Shown here: piece after piece, positions 43,477 to 51,195 of the stretch
Numbering within the stretch: the stretch's first letter is position 1
Layout: every line of letters starts with the position of its first letter
NCBI RefSeq assembly: GCF_003347635.1
Contig: NZ_QDFY01000002.1
Coordinates: 496,001 to 560,000 of the forward strand
From: Sphingosinicella terrae
Lineage (GTDB): Bacteria; Pseudomonadota; Alphaproteobacteria; Sphingomonadales; Sphingomonadaceae
Length of the DNA: 64,000 bases
Reading direction: 5' to 3'
Position numbers and translations under genes: made by a program
Notes under the pieces: model-generated
Databases searched by the model: none
Seen by the model: the letters and a program-made list of their open reading frames with translations, nothing else
What the model was told of the DNA's origin: nothing

Positions 43477-45287
43477 AGCTTTCCGACTGGGTCGCCGATC
43501 AGCTCGTGGCGCACGGCATCCGCGACGTCTTCATGCTGACGGGCGGCGGGGCGATGCACCTCAACCACTCGCTCGGCACGCATGCGGCGCTCAAGACCAC
43601 TTTCACGCACCATGAGCAGGCGCTCGCCATCGCGGCGGAGGCCTATTACCGGCTGACCAATCGCCTTGCCGTGGTCAATGTCACGTCGGGACCGGGCGGC
43701 ACCAATGCGATCACCGGCGTCTATGGCGCGTTCGTCGATTCGATCGGCATGCTGGTCATCTCGGGCCAGGTGAAGCGCGAGACCACCGTGCGCAGCACCG
43801 GCCTTCCGCTGCGCCAATATGGCGACCAGGAGCTCGACATAGAGCCCATCGTGCGGCCGATCACTAAATATGCGGCCATGGTGAACGACCCGCTTTCGAT
43901 CGGCTACCACCTCGGCAAGGCCCTCTATCTGGCGAAGAGCGGGCGCCCCGGGCCGGTCTGGCTCGACATCCCGCTCGACGTGCAGGCGGCGATGATCGAC
44001 CCCGAGGACCTCCTGCCCGGATTCGATCCCGCCGAGCTCGCCGAGCCCTGGCGCCAGACCGATCTTGCGGGCACAGCACGCGCGATCGTGGCCAGGATCG
44101 CCGCCGCCCGGCGACCCGTCATCTTCGCCGGCAGCGGTGTCCGCCTCAGCGGGGCTCATGATGCCTTCCTCCGCCTCATTGCCAGGCTGGGCGTGCCCGT
44201 GGTCACCGGCTGGAACGCGCATGACGCACTGTGGACCGACCATCCGCTCAATTGCGGCAAGCCCGGCACCGTCGGCGATCGCGGCGGAAACATGGTGACC
44301 CAGAGCGCGGACCTGCTGCTCGTGCTCGGCAGCCGTCTCAACATCCGGCAGGTCAGCTACAATTGGAGCAGCTTCGCGCGAGCCGCCTACAAGATCTGGG
44401 TCGATATCGATCCGATGGAGCTGTCGAAGCCGAATGTCCGGCCGGAAATGCCCGTCCTTGCCGATCTTGCCGGGCTGATCCCCGCGCTGCTCGAGGCGCC
44501 CTATGATGGGCCCACGCCGCAGCACGGGGAATGGCTCGCATGGTCGCGCGAGCGTTCGCGGCACTTCCCGACGGTCTTGCCGGAATATGGCGACCACGGC
44601 CCGTTGGTTCATCCTTATGTCGCCATGGACGCGCTGTTCCGCAGCCTCGTGCCGGACGACGTCGTGGTGACGGGCAATGGCAGCGCCTGCGTGGTCGGCT
44701 TCCAGGCCGCACGCATCCGGCGGGGGCAGCGTCTCTGGACCAATTCGGGCTGCGCGACGATGGGCTACGACCTGCCGGCCGCAATCGGCGTCTGTGCGGC
44801 CCTGGGACCCGGCAAGCGCGTCATCTGCATCACGGGCGACGGCAGCATCATGATGAACCTGCAGGAATTGCAGACCATCGCCGGCAATCGCTTGCCGGTG
44901 AAGATCTTCCTCATCAACAATTCCGGCTATGCCTCGATCTTCCAGACGCACCGGAACTTCTTCGGCGGTGTGGAGGTCGGCGGAGGGCCGAAGAGCAACG
45001 TCACCTTCCCTGAATTTCGTCGCGTCGCCGCCGCCTTCGGCCTGGCCTATTCGGCGGCCCGTTCGCATGCCGAGCTGCCCGACGCGATAGCCGCGGCGAT
45101 CGATGCCGACGGTCCGGCGATCTGCGAGATCTTCGTCGACGAGAATGTGTCGTTCGCCCCCAAGCTGGGGGCCAAGGCGCATCCCGACGGGCGGATCACC
45201 TCCCCCGCACTCGAAGATCTCTCGCCCTTCCTTCCGCGCGAGGTGCTGCAGGCGAATATGCGCATCCCGCTGATGGACGAGCCGTGA
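43464..45287 (+). CDS. Acetolactate-synthase-like thiamine-diphosphate enzyme
   Basis: A 607-residue ThDP enzyme: N-terminal Pyr domain with the catalytic Glu in THHEQALAIAAEA, a central domain, and a C-terminal PP domain with GDGSIMMNLQELQTIAGNRLPVKIFLINN (the GDG...NN cofactor motif). Inside a polysaccharide locus, with CDP-sugar genes nearby, it recalls YerE, which adds a two-carbon branch from pyruvate to a CDP-ketosugar in yersiniose formation. Ordinary acetolactate synthase is less likely because no small subunit is present. Start follows GGAG; overlaps the epimerase by 13 bases. Confidence 0.87.
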   Translation: MPRVKLSDWVADQLVAHGIRDVFMLTGGGAMHLNHSLGTHAALKTTFTHHEQALAIAAEAYYRLTNRLAVVNVTSGPGGTNAITGVYGAFVDSIGMLVISGQVKRETTVRSTGLPLRQYGDQELDIEPIVRPITKYAAMVNDPLSIGYHLGKALYLAKSGRPGPVWLDIPLDVQAAMIDPEDLLPGFDPAELAEPWRQTDLAGTARAIVARIAAARRPVIFAGSGVRLSGAHDAFLRLIARLGVPVVTGWNAHDALWTDHPLNCGKPGTVGDRGGNMVTQSADLLLVLGSRLNIRQVSYNWSSFARAAYKIWVDIDPMELSKPNVRPEMPVLADLAGLIPALLEAPYDGPTPQHGEWLAWSRERSRHFPTVLPEYGDHGPLVHPYVAMDALFRSLVPDDVVVTGNGSACVVGFQAARIRRGQRLWTNSGCATMGYDLPAAIGVCAALGPGKRVICITGDGSIMMNLQELQTIAGNRLPVKIFLINNSGYASIFQTHRNFFGGVEVGGGPKSNVTFPEFRRVAAAFGLAYSAARSHAELPDAIAAAIDADGPAICEIFVDENVSFAPKLGAKAHPDGRITSPALEDLSPFLPREVLQANMRIPLMDEP

Positions 45288-45301
45288 CGGGCGGAAGGGT
45301 C

Positions 45302-45694
45302 ATGGTCCGCCCGATCCGCTTCCTCGCCGCCGGTATGGTGAACACGGCCTTCGGTCTCGCCTTCTACCCGCTGCTGGTCTGGAACGTTCCCTTCCTGCAC
45401 CGTCACTATCTGATGGCGCTGGCGATCGCCCAGGCCGTGTGCCTGGTCTTTGCCTATCTCACCCACAAGCTGGGCGTGTTCCGCACGCGCGGTCGCGTTG
45501 CGCAGGAATTCGGCGCCTTTTCGGCCTTCTACATCGTCAATTACGCCGCCAACTGGCTGACGTTGCCCGTGCTGGTCGAAGTCGCGGGCATCCAGCCGGT
45601 CGTCGCGCAGACGGCGTTCACCTGCGTGCTGATTGTCGGAAGCTGGTTCTGGCACAGCCGCGTGACCTTCCGCGTGGCGGGGGAGCGGCCATGA
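45302..45694 (+). CDS. GtrA-family membrane protein
   Basis: A 130-residue protein with four membrane helices and the GtrA pattern (RFLAAGMVNTAFGLAFYPLL, then YIVNYAANWL and a final helix before SRVTFR). GtrA proteins are thought to flip polyprenyl-phosphate-linked sugars, pairing with GtrB-like GT2 enzymes such as that at 40221. ATG 45302 has GGAAGG; a GTG at 45284 overlapping the previous stop is an alternative. Its end overlaps the methyltransferase by 4 bases. Confidence 0.85.
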   Translation: MVRPIRFLAAGMVNTAFGLAFYPLLVWNVPFLHRHYLMALAIAQAVCLVFAYLTHKLGVFRTRGRVAQEFGAFSAFYIVNYAANWLTLPVLVEVAGIQPVVAQTAFTCVLIVGSWFWHSRVTFRVAGERP

Positions 45695-46659
45695 CCGGCG
45701 CAGCCATCGACCATCGCAGTTGCCCCGCTTGCGGCGACGAGCGCGGGCGCACCGCGATAGCCAGCGATCCTGCGGCGGAGACCCTCGCGGCGGGTCAGCT
45801 CCACCCGTTCTGGTCGGGCCTCAAAAGGAACAAGGTCTTCTTTTCCTATCGCCGCTGCGATGGCTGCGGACTGCTTTACAATCCGCTCTATTTCTCCACT
45901 GCCATGCTTGCCGGGCTCTACGCCGATCTCGAGCCGAACATGGACATGGTGCCGCGCGCCATGGTGCAAGCGACGCAGCGCGGCTATTTCGAGGCCGCCG
46001 CCGCGGCGGGAGAGCTTTCGGGCGGCTATCTCGAGATCGGACCGGATGTCGGCCATGTGGTCGCAGAGGCTGCCGCGCGCGGCGACTTCGAGCATTTCTG
46101 GCTCTATGAGCCCAACCGAGGCGTGCACCACCTGCTGGCCGAGGCCGTAGGGGGCAGGCCCGCGACGATCACCTGCGAGATGCAGGATCTGTCCGGCGTC
46201 CCCGACGGATCGGTCGGGCTGGCGATGATGATCCATGTGCTGGATCACATGATCGATCCGCTCGCCACGGCCCGGCAGATCGTCCGCAAGCTTCGTCCCG
46301 GCGGGATGCTGGTGATCGTGACCCACAACGAGGCATCGTTCCTGCGCCGGTTGCTGGGGAAACGATGGCCGCCTTTCTGCCTGCAGCACCCTCAGCTCTT
46401 CAATCCTCGGACCATGCGCAGCCTGCTCGGCTGGGCGGGCTATGAGAGGATCGAGGTCGCCGCGTGCCGGAATGTCTTTCCGAGCGACTTCCTGATTCGC
46501 CAGGCGGCCCAGGCGGCGGGGCTGAGGCTCGACGCCCTGCCGCTTCCTTCGATCCCGCTGCGTCTGCGCCTCGGCAACATGCTGACGCTGGCCCGCTCGC
46601 CCCTCGTCTCGAGCTACGCTGCGATCGAAGCGCGGGAGCGCGCGCTGGAGCGCGCCTGA
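45691..46659 (+). CDS. SAM-dependent methyltransferase with zinc-binding N-terminus
   Basis: A 322-residue protein. The N-terminus has CPACGDE and, later, CDGCGLLYN, two CxxC pairs that would bind zinc as in sugar C-methyltransferases; then a class I methyltransferase core (YLEIGPDVGHV, IHVLDHMIDP, LRPGGMLVIVTHNE). It is shorter than TylC3/EvaC-type sugar C-methyltransferases and lacks their C-terminal domain, so O- or C-methylation is open. Last plus-strand gene of this run; its 3' end overlaps the convergent dehydratase by 46 bases. Confidence 0.83.
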   Translation: MTGAAIDHRSCPACGDERGRTAIASDPAAETLAAGQLHPFWSGLKRNKVFFSYRRCDGCGLLYNPLYFSTAMLAGLYADLEPNMDMVPRAMVQATQRGYFEAAAAAGELSGGYLEIGPDVGHVVAEAAARGDFEHFWLYEPNRGVHHLLAEAVGGRPATITCEMQDLSGVPDGSVGLAMMIHVLDHMIDPLATARQIVRKLRPGGMLVIVTHNEASFLRRLLGKRWPPFCLQHPQLFNPRTMRSLLGWAGYERIEVAACRNVFPSDFLIRQAAQAAGLRLDALPLPSIPLRLRLGNMLTLARSPLVSSYAAIEARERALERA

Positions 46660-47696
46660 TATTCGCCGATCTGCCCAAGCGTCACCGCCCGCGCATCCTG
46701 TCCGGCGGCGACCGCCTTGTGCCAGGCGACGATCCAGTCGAGCGCTTCAGCGAGCGGCACGACCGGGCGCCAGCGAAGCGCCGTCCGGGCCTTGGAGCAA
46801 TCGAGCCGCAGCAGCCCTGCCTCGTGCGGTTGTGGTGCGTTGTCGCCGACCGCCTCGGGCGCGCCGCCCCAGGCCGCGCGCATGCGCTCCAGGATCCACG
46901 AAACCGGGCGGGCGTCTTCGTCCGAGGGACCGAAATTCCAGCCGTCGGCAAAGCCGCGCTCCCCCGCCAGCAGCCGCTCGGCGAGCAACACATAGCCGCC
47001 CAGTGCCTCGAGCACGTGCTGCCAGGGGCGCACCGAAGCGGGCGAGCGGATGAGCGGCGACTCGCCCTGTTCGAAGGCCCGGACGAGATCGGGCACGAGA
47101 CGGTCCGTCGCCCAGTCGCCGCCGCCGATCACATTGCCGGCACGCACCGACGCGAGCAGCGGTCCGGCCTCGGCGAAATAGGACCGGCGCCAGGCCGCAA
47201 TGACGAGCTCGGCGCAGCCCTTGCTGCTCGAATAGGGATCGTGCCCGCCCATCGGATCGATCTCGCGATAGGGCCAGTCCCATTCGCGATTTTCGTAGCA
47301 TTTGTCGCTGGTGACCGCGACGATCGCCTTGATGCCGGGCACGCGGCGCGCGGCTTCCAGCACATGCACCGTCCCCAGCACGTTCGTGGCGTAGGTCTCC
47401 ACCGGCTCGCTGTAGGAGTGGCGCACCAGCGGTTGCGCGGCCAGATGGAAGACGATGTCCGGGCGGGCCTGTTCGAAGGCCGCAACAACCGCGTCGAGAT
47501 CGCGCACATCGCCTTCGATATGATGGAGTCCTTGTTCGACGCGCGCCGCCTCGAACAGGCTCGGCTGCGTCGGCGGGGGGAGCGCGAAGCCGGTCACCCT
47601 TGCGCCCCTCGAGGCCAGCCACAGGGACAGCCAGCTACCCTTGAAGCCGGTATGGCCGGTGATGAGGACGCGGCGGTCCGCCCAGGACGCGATCAC
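46614..47696 (-). CDS. rfbG: CDP-glucose 4,6-dehydratase
   Basis: A 360-residue extended SDR enzyme that makes CDP-4-keto-6-deoxyglucose. Diagnostic motifs are VLITGHTGFKGSWLSLWL, VTSDKCYENREWDWPYRE and YSSSKGCAELV, characteristic of RfbG. The GTG at 47696 overlaps the rfbF stop as GTGA and has GGAAG upstream; an in-frame ATG at 47729 would lie deeper inside rfbF. It follows the cytidylyltransferase that supplies its substrate. The 3' end overlaps the methyltransferase gene on the other strand. Confidence 0.93.
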   Translation of the reverse strand: MIASWADRRVLITGHTGFKGSWLSLWLASRGARVTGFALPPPTQPSLFEAARVEQGLHHIEGDVRDLDAVVAAFEQARPDIVFHLAAQPLVRHSYSEPVETYATNVLGTVHVLEAARRVPGIKAIVAVTSDKCYENREWDWPYREIDPMGGHDPYSSSKGCAELVIAAWRRSYFAEAGPLLASVRAGNVIGGGDWATDRLVPDLVRAFEQGESPLIRSPASVRPWQHVLEALGGYVLLAERLLAGERGFADGWNFGPSDEDARPVSWILERMRAAWGGAPEAVGDNAPQPHEAGLLRLDCSKARTALRWRPVVPLAEALDWIVAWHKAVAAGQDARAVTLGQIGEYQARSSARSRASIAA

Positions 47697-48466
47697 CAGC
47701 ACTTCCACGGCGCATTGCCGGAGTTCCACAGATCCTCGAGATGCTGCTTGTCGCGCAGCGTATCCATGGGCTGCCAGAAGCCGTCATGCCGATAGGCCCT
47801 GAGGTCGCCGCTGCTGGCGAGGTGTTCGAGCGGCTGCGCTTCCCACGGCGTCTCGGGGCCATCGACCAGGTCGAGCACCGAAGGATCGGCGACGAAGAAG
47901 CCGCCATTGATCCGGCCGCCGTCCTGATCGGGCTTTTCGCGAAACCCCGTCACCCGGTCGTTCTGCGTGGTGAGCGCGCCGAACCGCCCCGGCGGCGAAA
48001 CGGAAGTGATCGTGGCGCGCGCGCCATGGGTCCTGTGGAAGGCGACCAGATCGGCGACGTCGATGTCGGCGACGCCGTCGCCATAGGTGAAGCAGAAGGG
48101 CTCGTCCGGATCCAGATAGGGCCTTACCGCGGCCAGCCTTCCGCCGGTCATGGTAAGCGCCCCGGTTTCCACCAGCGTAATCCGCCATGGCTCGCTGCGC
48201 GCCCGATGAATTTCCATGCCGTTGCCATTGCGAAGGTCGATCGTGACGTCGGAGGTCTGAAGATAGTAGTTCGCGAAGAACTCCTTGATGACATAGCCCT
48301 TGTAACCGAGGCAGATGACGAAGTCATTGTATCCGCTGGCGGAATAGATCTTCATGATGTGCCAGAGGATCGGCATCCCGCCGATCTCCACCATCGGCTT
48401 CGGGCGCAGGGCGGTTTCCTCGCCGATTCGCGTGCCGAGCCCGCCCGCCAGGATTACGGTTTTCAT
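47693..48466 (-). CDS. rfbF: Glucose-1-phosphate cytidylyltransferase
   Basis: A 257-residue nucleotidyltransferase that forms CDP-glucose from CTP and glucose-1-phosphate. MKTVILAGGLGTRIGEET and RPKPMVEIGGMPILWHIMKIY are the standard RfbF opening, with CFTYGDGVADID and GFREKP further on. The ATG at 48466 follows GTGGAGG. Coupled to rfbG by a GTGA overlap. Only 29 bases separate it from the divergent glycosyltransferase gene at 48496, so promoters must lie in or near coding sequence. Confidence 0.94.
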   Translation of the reverse strand: MKTVILAGGLGTRIGEETALRPKPMVEIGGMPILWHIMKIYSASGYNDFVICLGYKGYVIKEFFANYYLQTSDVTIDLRNGNGMEIHRARSEPWRITLVETGALTMTGGRLAAVRPYLDPDEPFCFTYGDGVADIDVADLVAFHRTHGARATITSVSPPGRFGALTTQNDRVTGFREKPDQDGGRINGGFFVADPSVLDLVDGPETPWEAQPLEHLASSGDLRAYRHDGFWQPMDTLRDKQHLEDLWNSGNAPWKCW

Positions 48467-48495
48467 GGATCCTCCACGTCTAGGCATTCAAGCCC

Positions 48496-50163
48496 ATGAC
48501 GAAACCGTCCGACCGATCCCGTAAGCCGATTTCGTCATTTTTCGGCGAGCATGGCCCGATCCTGGGCCTGCTGTGCCTCGCCGCTTTGCTGCGGCTCGAC
48601 GGAATCGCGTTCGGCCTGCCCGCGCTCAACGACCCGGACGAGCCGCTCTTCATGATGCTGGCTTATGGGATGCTCGAAAGAGGGTCGCCGGACCCGCAAT
48701 GGTTCGGTCATCCCGGGACGGTCACGCTCTATTGCCTGGCGCTGATCATGGGCGCCGTGGCCGTCCTTGGGATCGCCAGCGGACGCTTCAGCGGAATCGA
48801 GGATTTCGCGCAGGCCGTCTATCTGGATCCAGCTATCGTCATCCTGCCGGCGCGGCTGTTCGTCGCCGCCAACGGCGTCGCCTGCGTCTTCCTGACCTAT
48901 CTCGTCGCCAGGCGATTATGGGGCAGAGGGGCAGGCCTGGTTGCCGCTTCGGTGCTGGCCGTGAATGCGGTTCATATCGGCTGGTCGCAGGTGATCCGCA
49001 CCGATGTCCAGGCGAGCCTGTTCATGCAATTGTGCGTGCTCGCGGCGATCCGGATTCATGGCAGTGGGGGCGTGCGCAGCCATGTCCTGGCGGGAATCTT
49101 CGCCGGGCTCGCCTGCGCGACCAAGTGGCCGGCGGCGATCATCTTTCTGAACCCGCTTGCCGCCTCTCTCGACCGCCTGAGACAGGGCCGCGGCGAACGG
49201 AAGGGCCTGGTGCTCCTGCTGCTCATGCCGGGAGTGTCGCTGCTTGCCGCATCTCCCTTCCTGCTGATCAGCTACGATGTCGTGCTCGGCGATCTCGCGG
49301 GGGAAGCGCGGCCCGTTCACCCCGGCTCGACCGGGTTCGGTCTCGTCGGCAATCTCGGCTGGTATCTGGCTGGCCCCCTGTTGCTGTCCTTCGGTTGGCT
49401 CGGACTGCCCCTGGCCCTTGCGGGCGCTCTGGGCGCGGCGGTCAGGTCGAGGCCGTTCCTAGTTGCCGTCTGCCCCGCCTTCCTCGCCTTCCTGCTGTCG
49501 ATTTCGATGCAGAGCCTGGTCTGGGAGCGGTGGCTCGTGCCCTTGCTTCCCTTCCTGGCGCTTGGCTTCGCGTGGGCGGCGGTCACGATCGTGGGGCTCA
49601 CGGTCGCGCGATGGCGATTGATCGTCTCGCTCGGCCTTGCCGCGGCGCTGGCACTTCCCATGCTCCAGGCCACCCACGCGCGAAGCATCGAGCGCCGCAA
49701 CGACACTCGTCAGATCGCCAGCGCGTGGATCCGCGCGAACGTGCCTCCCGGATCGACGATCCTCGTCGAGCATGCCGCCCTCGATCTGCTGCAGGGGCCG
49801 TGGAAGATCATCTTCCCCCTCGGCTCGGCCGGTTGCGTCGACGCACGGGAAATGCTCGGCAGCCAGATCTCCGCGGGCGATGTCCAGGAACGTCGACGGG
49901 GGACACCGATCGTCGATCTCGCCCATGTCGATTCCGAGAAGCTCGCGACCTGCCGCGCCGACTTCGCCGTCCTGACGCGCTTCGATCGCTATCAGGCCGA
50001 ACGACGGCGCTTCCCGACGGAACATGCCCGCTACGTGTCGTTGACGCAGGCGGGGCGGTTGCTGTGGATGGCCGCAGCGCGAGAAGGCGTCGCCGGCGGG
50101 CCCGAGGTGAGGATCCTGGCGCTTGGCCCGAGGGCGACCGGCCCGTCTCGCTCCAGCCGCTAG
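48496..50163 (+). CDS. GT39/ArnT-like membrane glycosyltransferase
   Basis: A 555-residue membrane protein with around ten helices and an acidic motif in the first periplasmic loop (NDPDEPLFMML), typical of GT-C enzymes of the PMT/ArnT type that use polyprenyl-linked donors. The C-terminal ~150 residues are soluble and periplasmic. It probably adds a sugar to the polymer or to a lipid or protein. No good ribosome-binding site precedes the start. Last gene of the exopolysaccharide locus. Confidence 0.8.
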   Translation: MTKPSDRSRKPISSFFGEHGPILGLLCLAALLRLDGIAFGLPALNDPDEPLFMMLAYGMLERGSPDPQWFGHPGTVTLYCLALIMGAVAVLGIASGRFSGIEDFAQAVYLDPAIVILPARLFVAANGVACVFLTYLVARRLWGRGAGLVAASVLAVNAVHIGWSQVIRTDVQASLFMQLCVLAAIRIHGSGGVRSHVLAGIFAGLACATKWPAAIIFLNPLAASLDRLRQGRGERKGLVLLLLMPGVSLLAASPFLLISYDVVLGDLAGEARPVHPGSTGFGLVGNLGWYLAGPLLLSFGWLGLPLALAGALGAAVRSRPFLVAVCPAFLAFLLSISMQSLVWERWLVPLLPFLALGFAWAAVTIVGLTVARWRLIVSLGLAAALALPMLQATHARSIERRNDTRQIASAWIRANVPPGSTILVEHAALDLLQGPWKIIFPLGSAGCVDAREMLGSQISAGDVQERRRGTPIVDLAHVDSEKLATCRADFAVLTRFDRYQAERRRFPTEHARYVSLTQAGRLLWMAAAREGVAGGPEVRILALGPRATGPSRSSR

Positions 50164-50352
50164 CACCGGCAACGGTGCGCGAGCGCGATCGCGACGGCGC
50201 ACGACGTCGTCGCGCGATGCCGCTCGGCAACGGCTGCACAACGCTTGGCGACAACGGACGCGACGCATGCGGGAAAGCCGTCTCTGGCTCGTCCTTCCAG
50301 TGAGGAATGCGCCGCGCCGCCGCGGCGACATTCCCGAAAGGAGGAGATGATC

Positions 50353-50796
50353 ATGCCAGGCATCGTCAAGCTGCACCGCGTTATCGCCGCCGCCCCGGAG
50401 AAGGTCTTCCGGGCCTTCGTCGAAGCGGACGCCGTTGCGAGCTGGCTCCCGCCCAACGGGTTCACCTGCACCGTCCACGAGCTCGACGCCAAGGCAGGTG
50501 GCATGCACCGCATGTCGTTCCGCAACTTCACGACCGGCGGCAGCCACGGTTTCGGCGGCACCTACACGGAATTCGTTCCGGGCGAGCGGCTGGTTTACAC
50601 CGACCGGTTCGACGGCGACGGATTGCCCGGCGAGATGACGACGGCGGTGAGCCTCAAGGCGGTGTCGGTCGGCACGGAAATGACGATCGAGCAGCAGGGG
50701 ATACCGGACGCGATCCCTCCGGAAGCCTGCTATCTCGGCTGGCAGGATTCCCTTCGCAAGCTCGCCAAGCTCGTGGAGCCGGACATCGATCAATAA
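50353..50796 (+). CDS. SRPBCC (AHSA1-like) family protein
   Basis: A 147-residue START/Bet v 1-fold protein: VIAAAPEKVFRAFVEADAVASWLPP, GGTYTEFVPGERLVYTDRF and a C-terminal GWQDSLRKLAKLVE match the AHSA1/SRPBCC group. These bind hydrophobic ligands or act as small stress proteins; the specific role is unknown. ATG 50353 is 6 bases from GGAGGAG and preferred over 50347. The 189-base gap before it shows no gene. Confidence 0.87.
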   Translation: MPGIVKLHRVIAAAPEKVFRAFVEADAVASWLPPNGFTCTVHELDAKAGGMHRMSFRNFTTGGSHGFGGTYTEFVPGERLVYTDRFDGDGLPGEMTTAVSLKAVSVGTEMTIEQQGIPDAIPPEACYLGWQDSLRKLAKLVEPDIDQ

Positions 50797-51195
50797 GGTC
50801 TCGCGTCGGCAATAGGCAGGAGGCGCCGGATCGATCGCAGGGGCGTGGCCGCTCGTCGTGCGTGGGTCCGTCGCCGACTGCGCGCGCACATCCGCGGCCC
50901 GCCGGGAGTCGGCGAGGCTGCCTCTGCGCCGATGTGCGGGCGAAGCCGGGCTGCCGGTCTGCGCCGGGAGCGGATCACCCTGTGGCTGCTGCTCGCCGAT
51001 CGTGCCCGTCTCACGCACGTGGCGCCGGTGGGGACCGAGCAGGCGCCGGAGTCGCCGGACGTCGGGACGCACGTGCTCCGCGAGAAGGTAGTGCGGCTCG
51101 ATCCGGGCAGCCGGACTTGTCCGGAGGCGCTCCGGTGAATTCCTGAGGCGGCGGGTGACCTCTCATTAGGCAATCCCCGCCTAGGGGCTTCGAAG
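50797..51195. other. Intergenic region without a convincing gene
   Basis: Nearly 400 bases between the SRPBCC and GGDEF/EAL genes. Frames here are arginine-rich and show no motif or ribosome-binding site. A loose inverted repeat (CGCACATC and GATGTGCG, about 50885 and 50931) and two ACGCACGTG copies (51013 and 51068) are visible but unexplained. Probably upstream regulatory DNA for the cyclic-di-GMP gene. Confidence 0.5.

Noticed and set aside
43464-45287. Housekeeping acetolactate synthase large subunit (ilvB)
   Set aside because: No regulatory-subunit gene follows, and it overlaps an SDR gene inside a CDP-sugar/exopolysaccharide locus; a sugar-branching role fits better, though unproven.
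50845-51138. A 97-codon plus-strand frame in the 50797-51195 gap
   Set aside because: Arg/Pro-rich composition, no motif, no convincing start signal; treated as intergenic.
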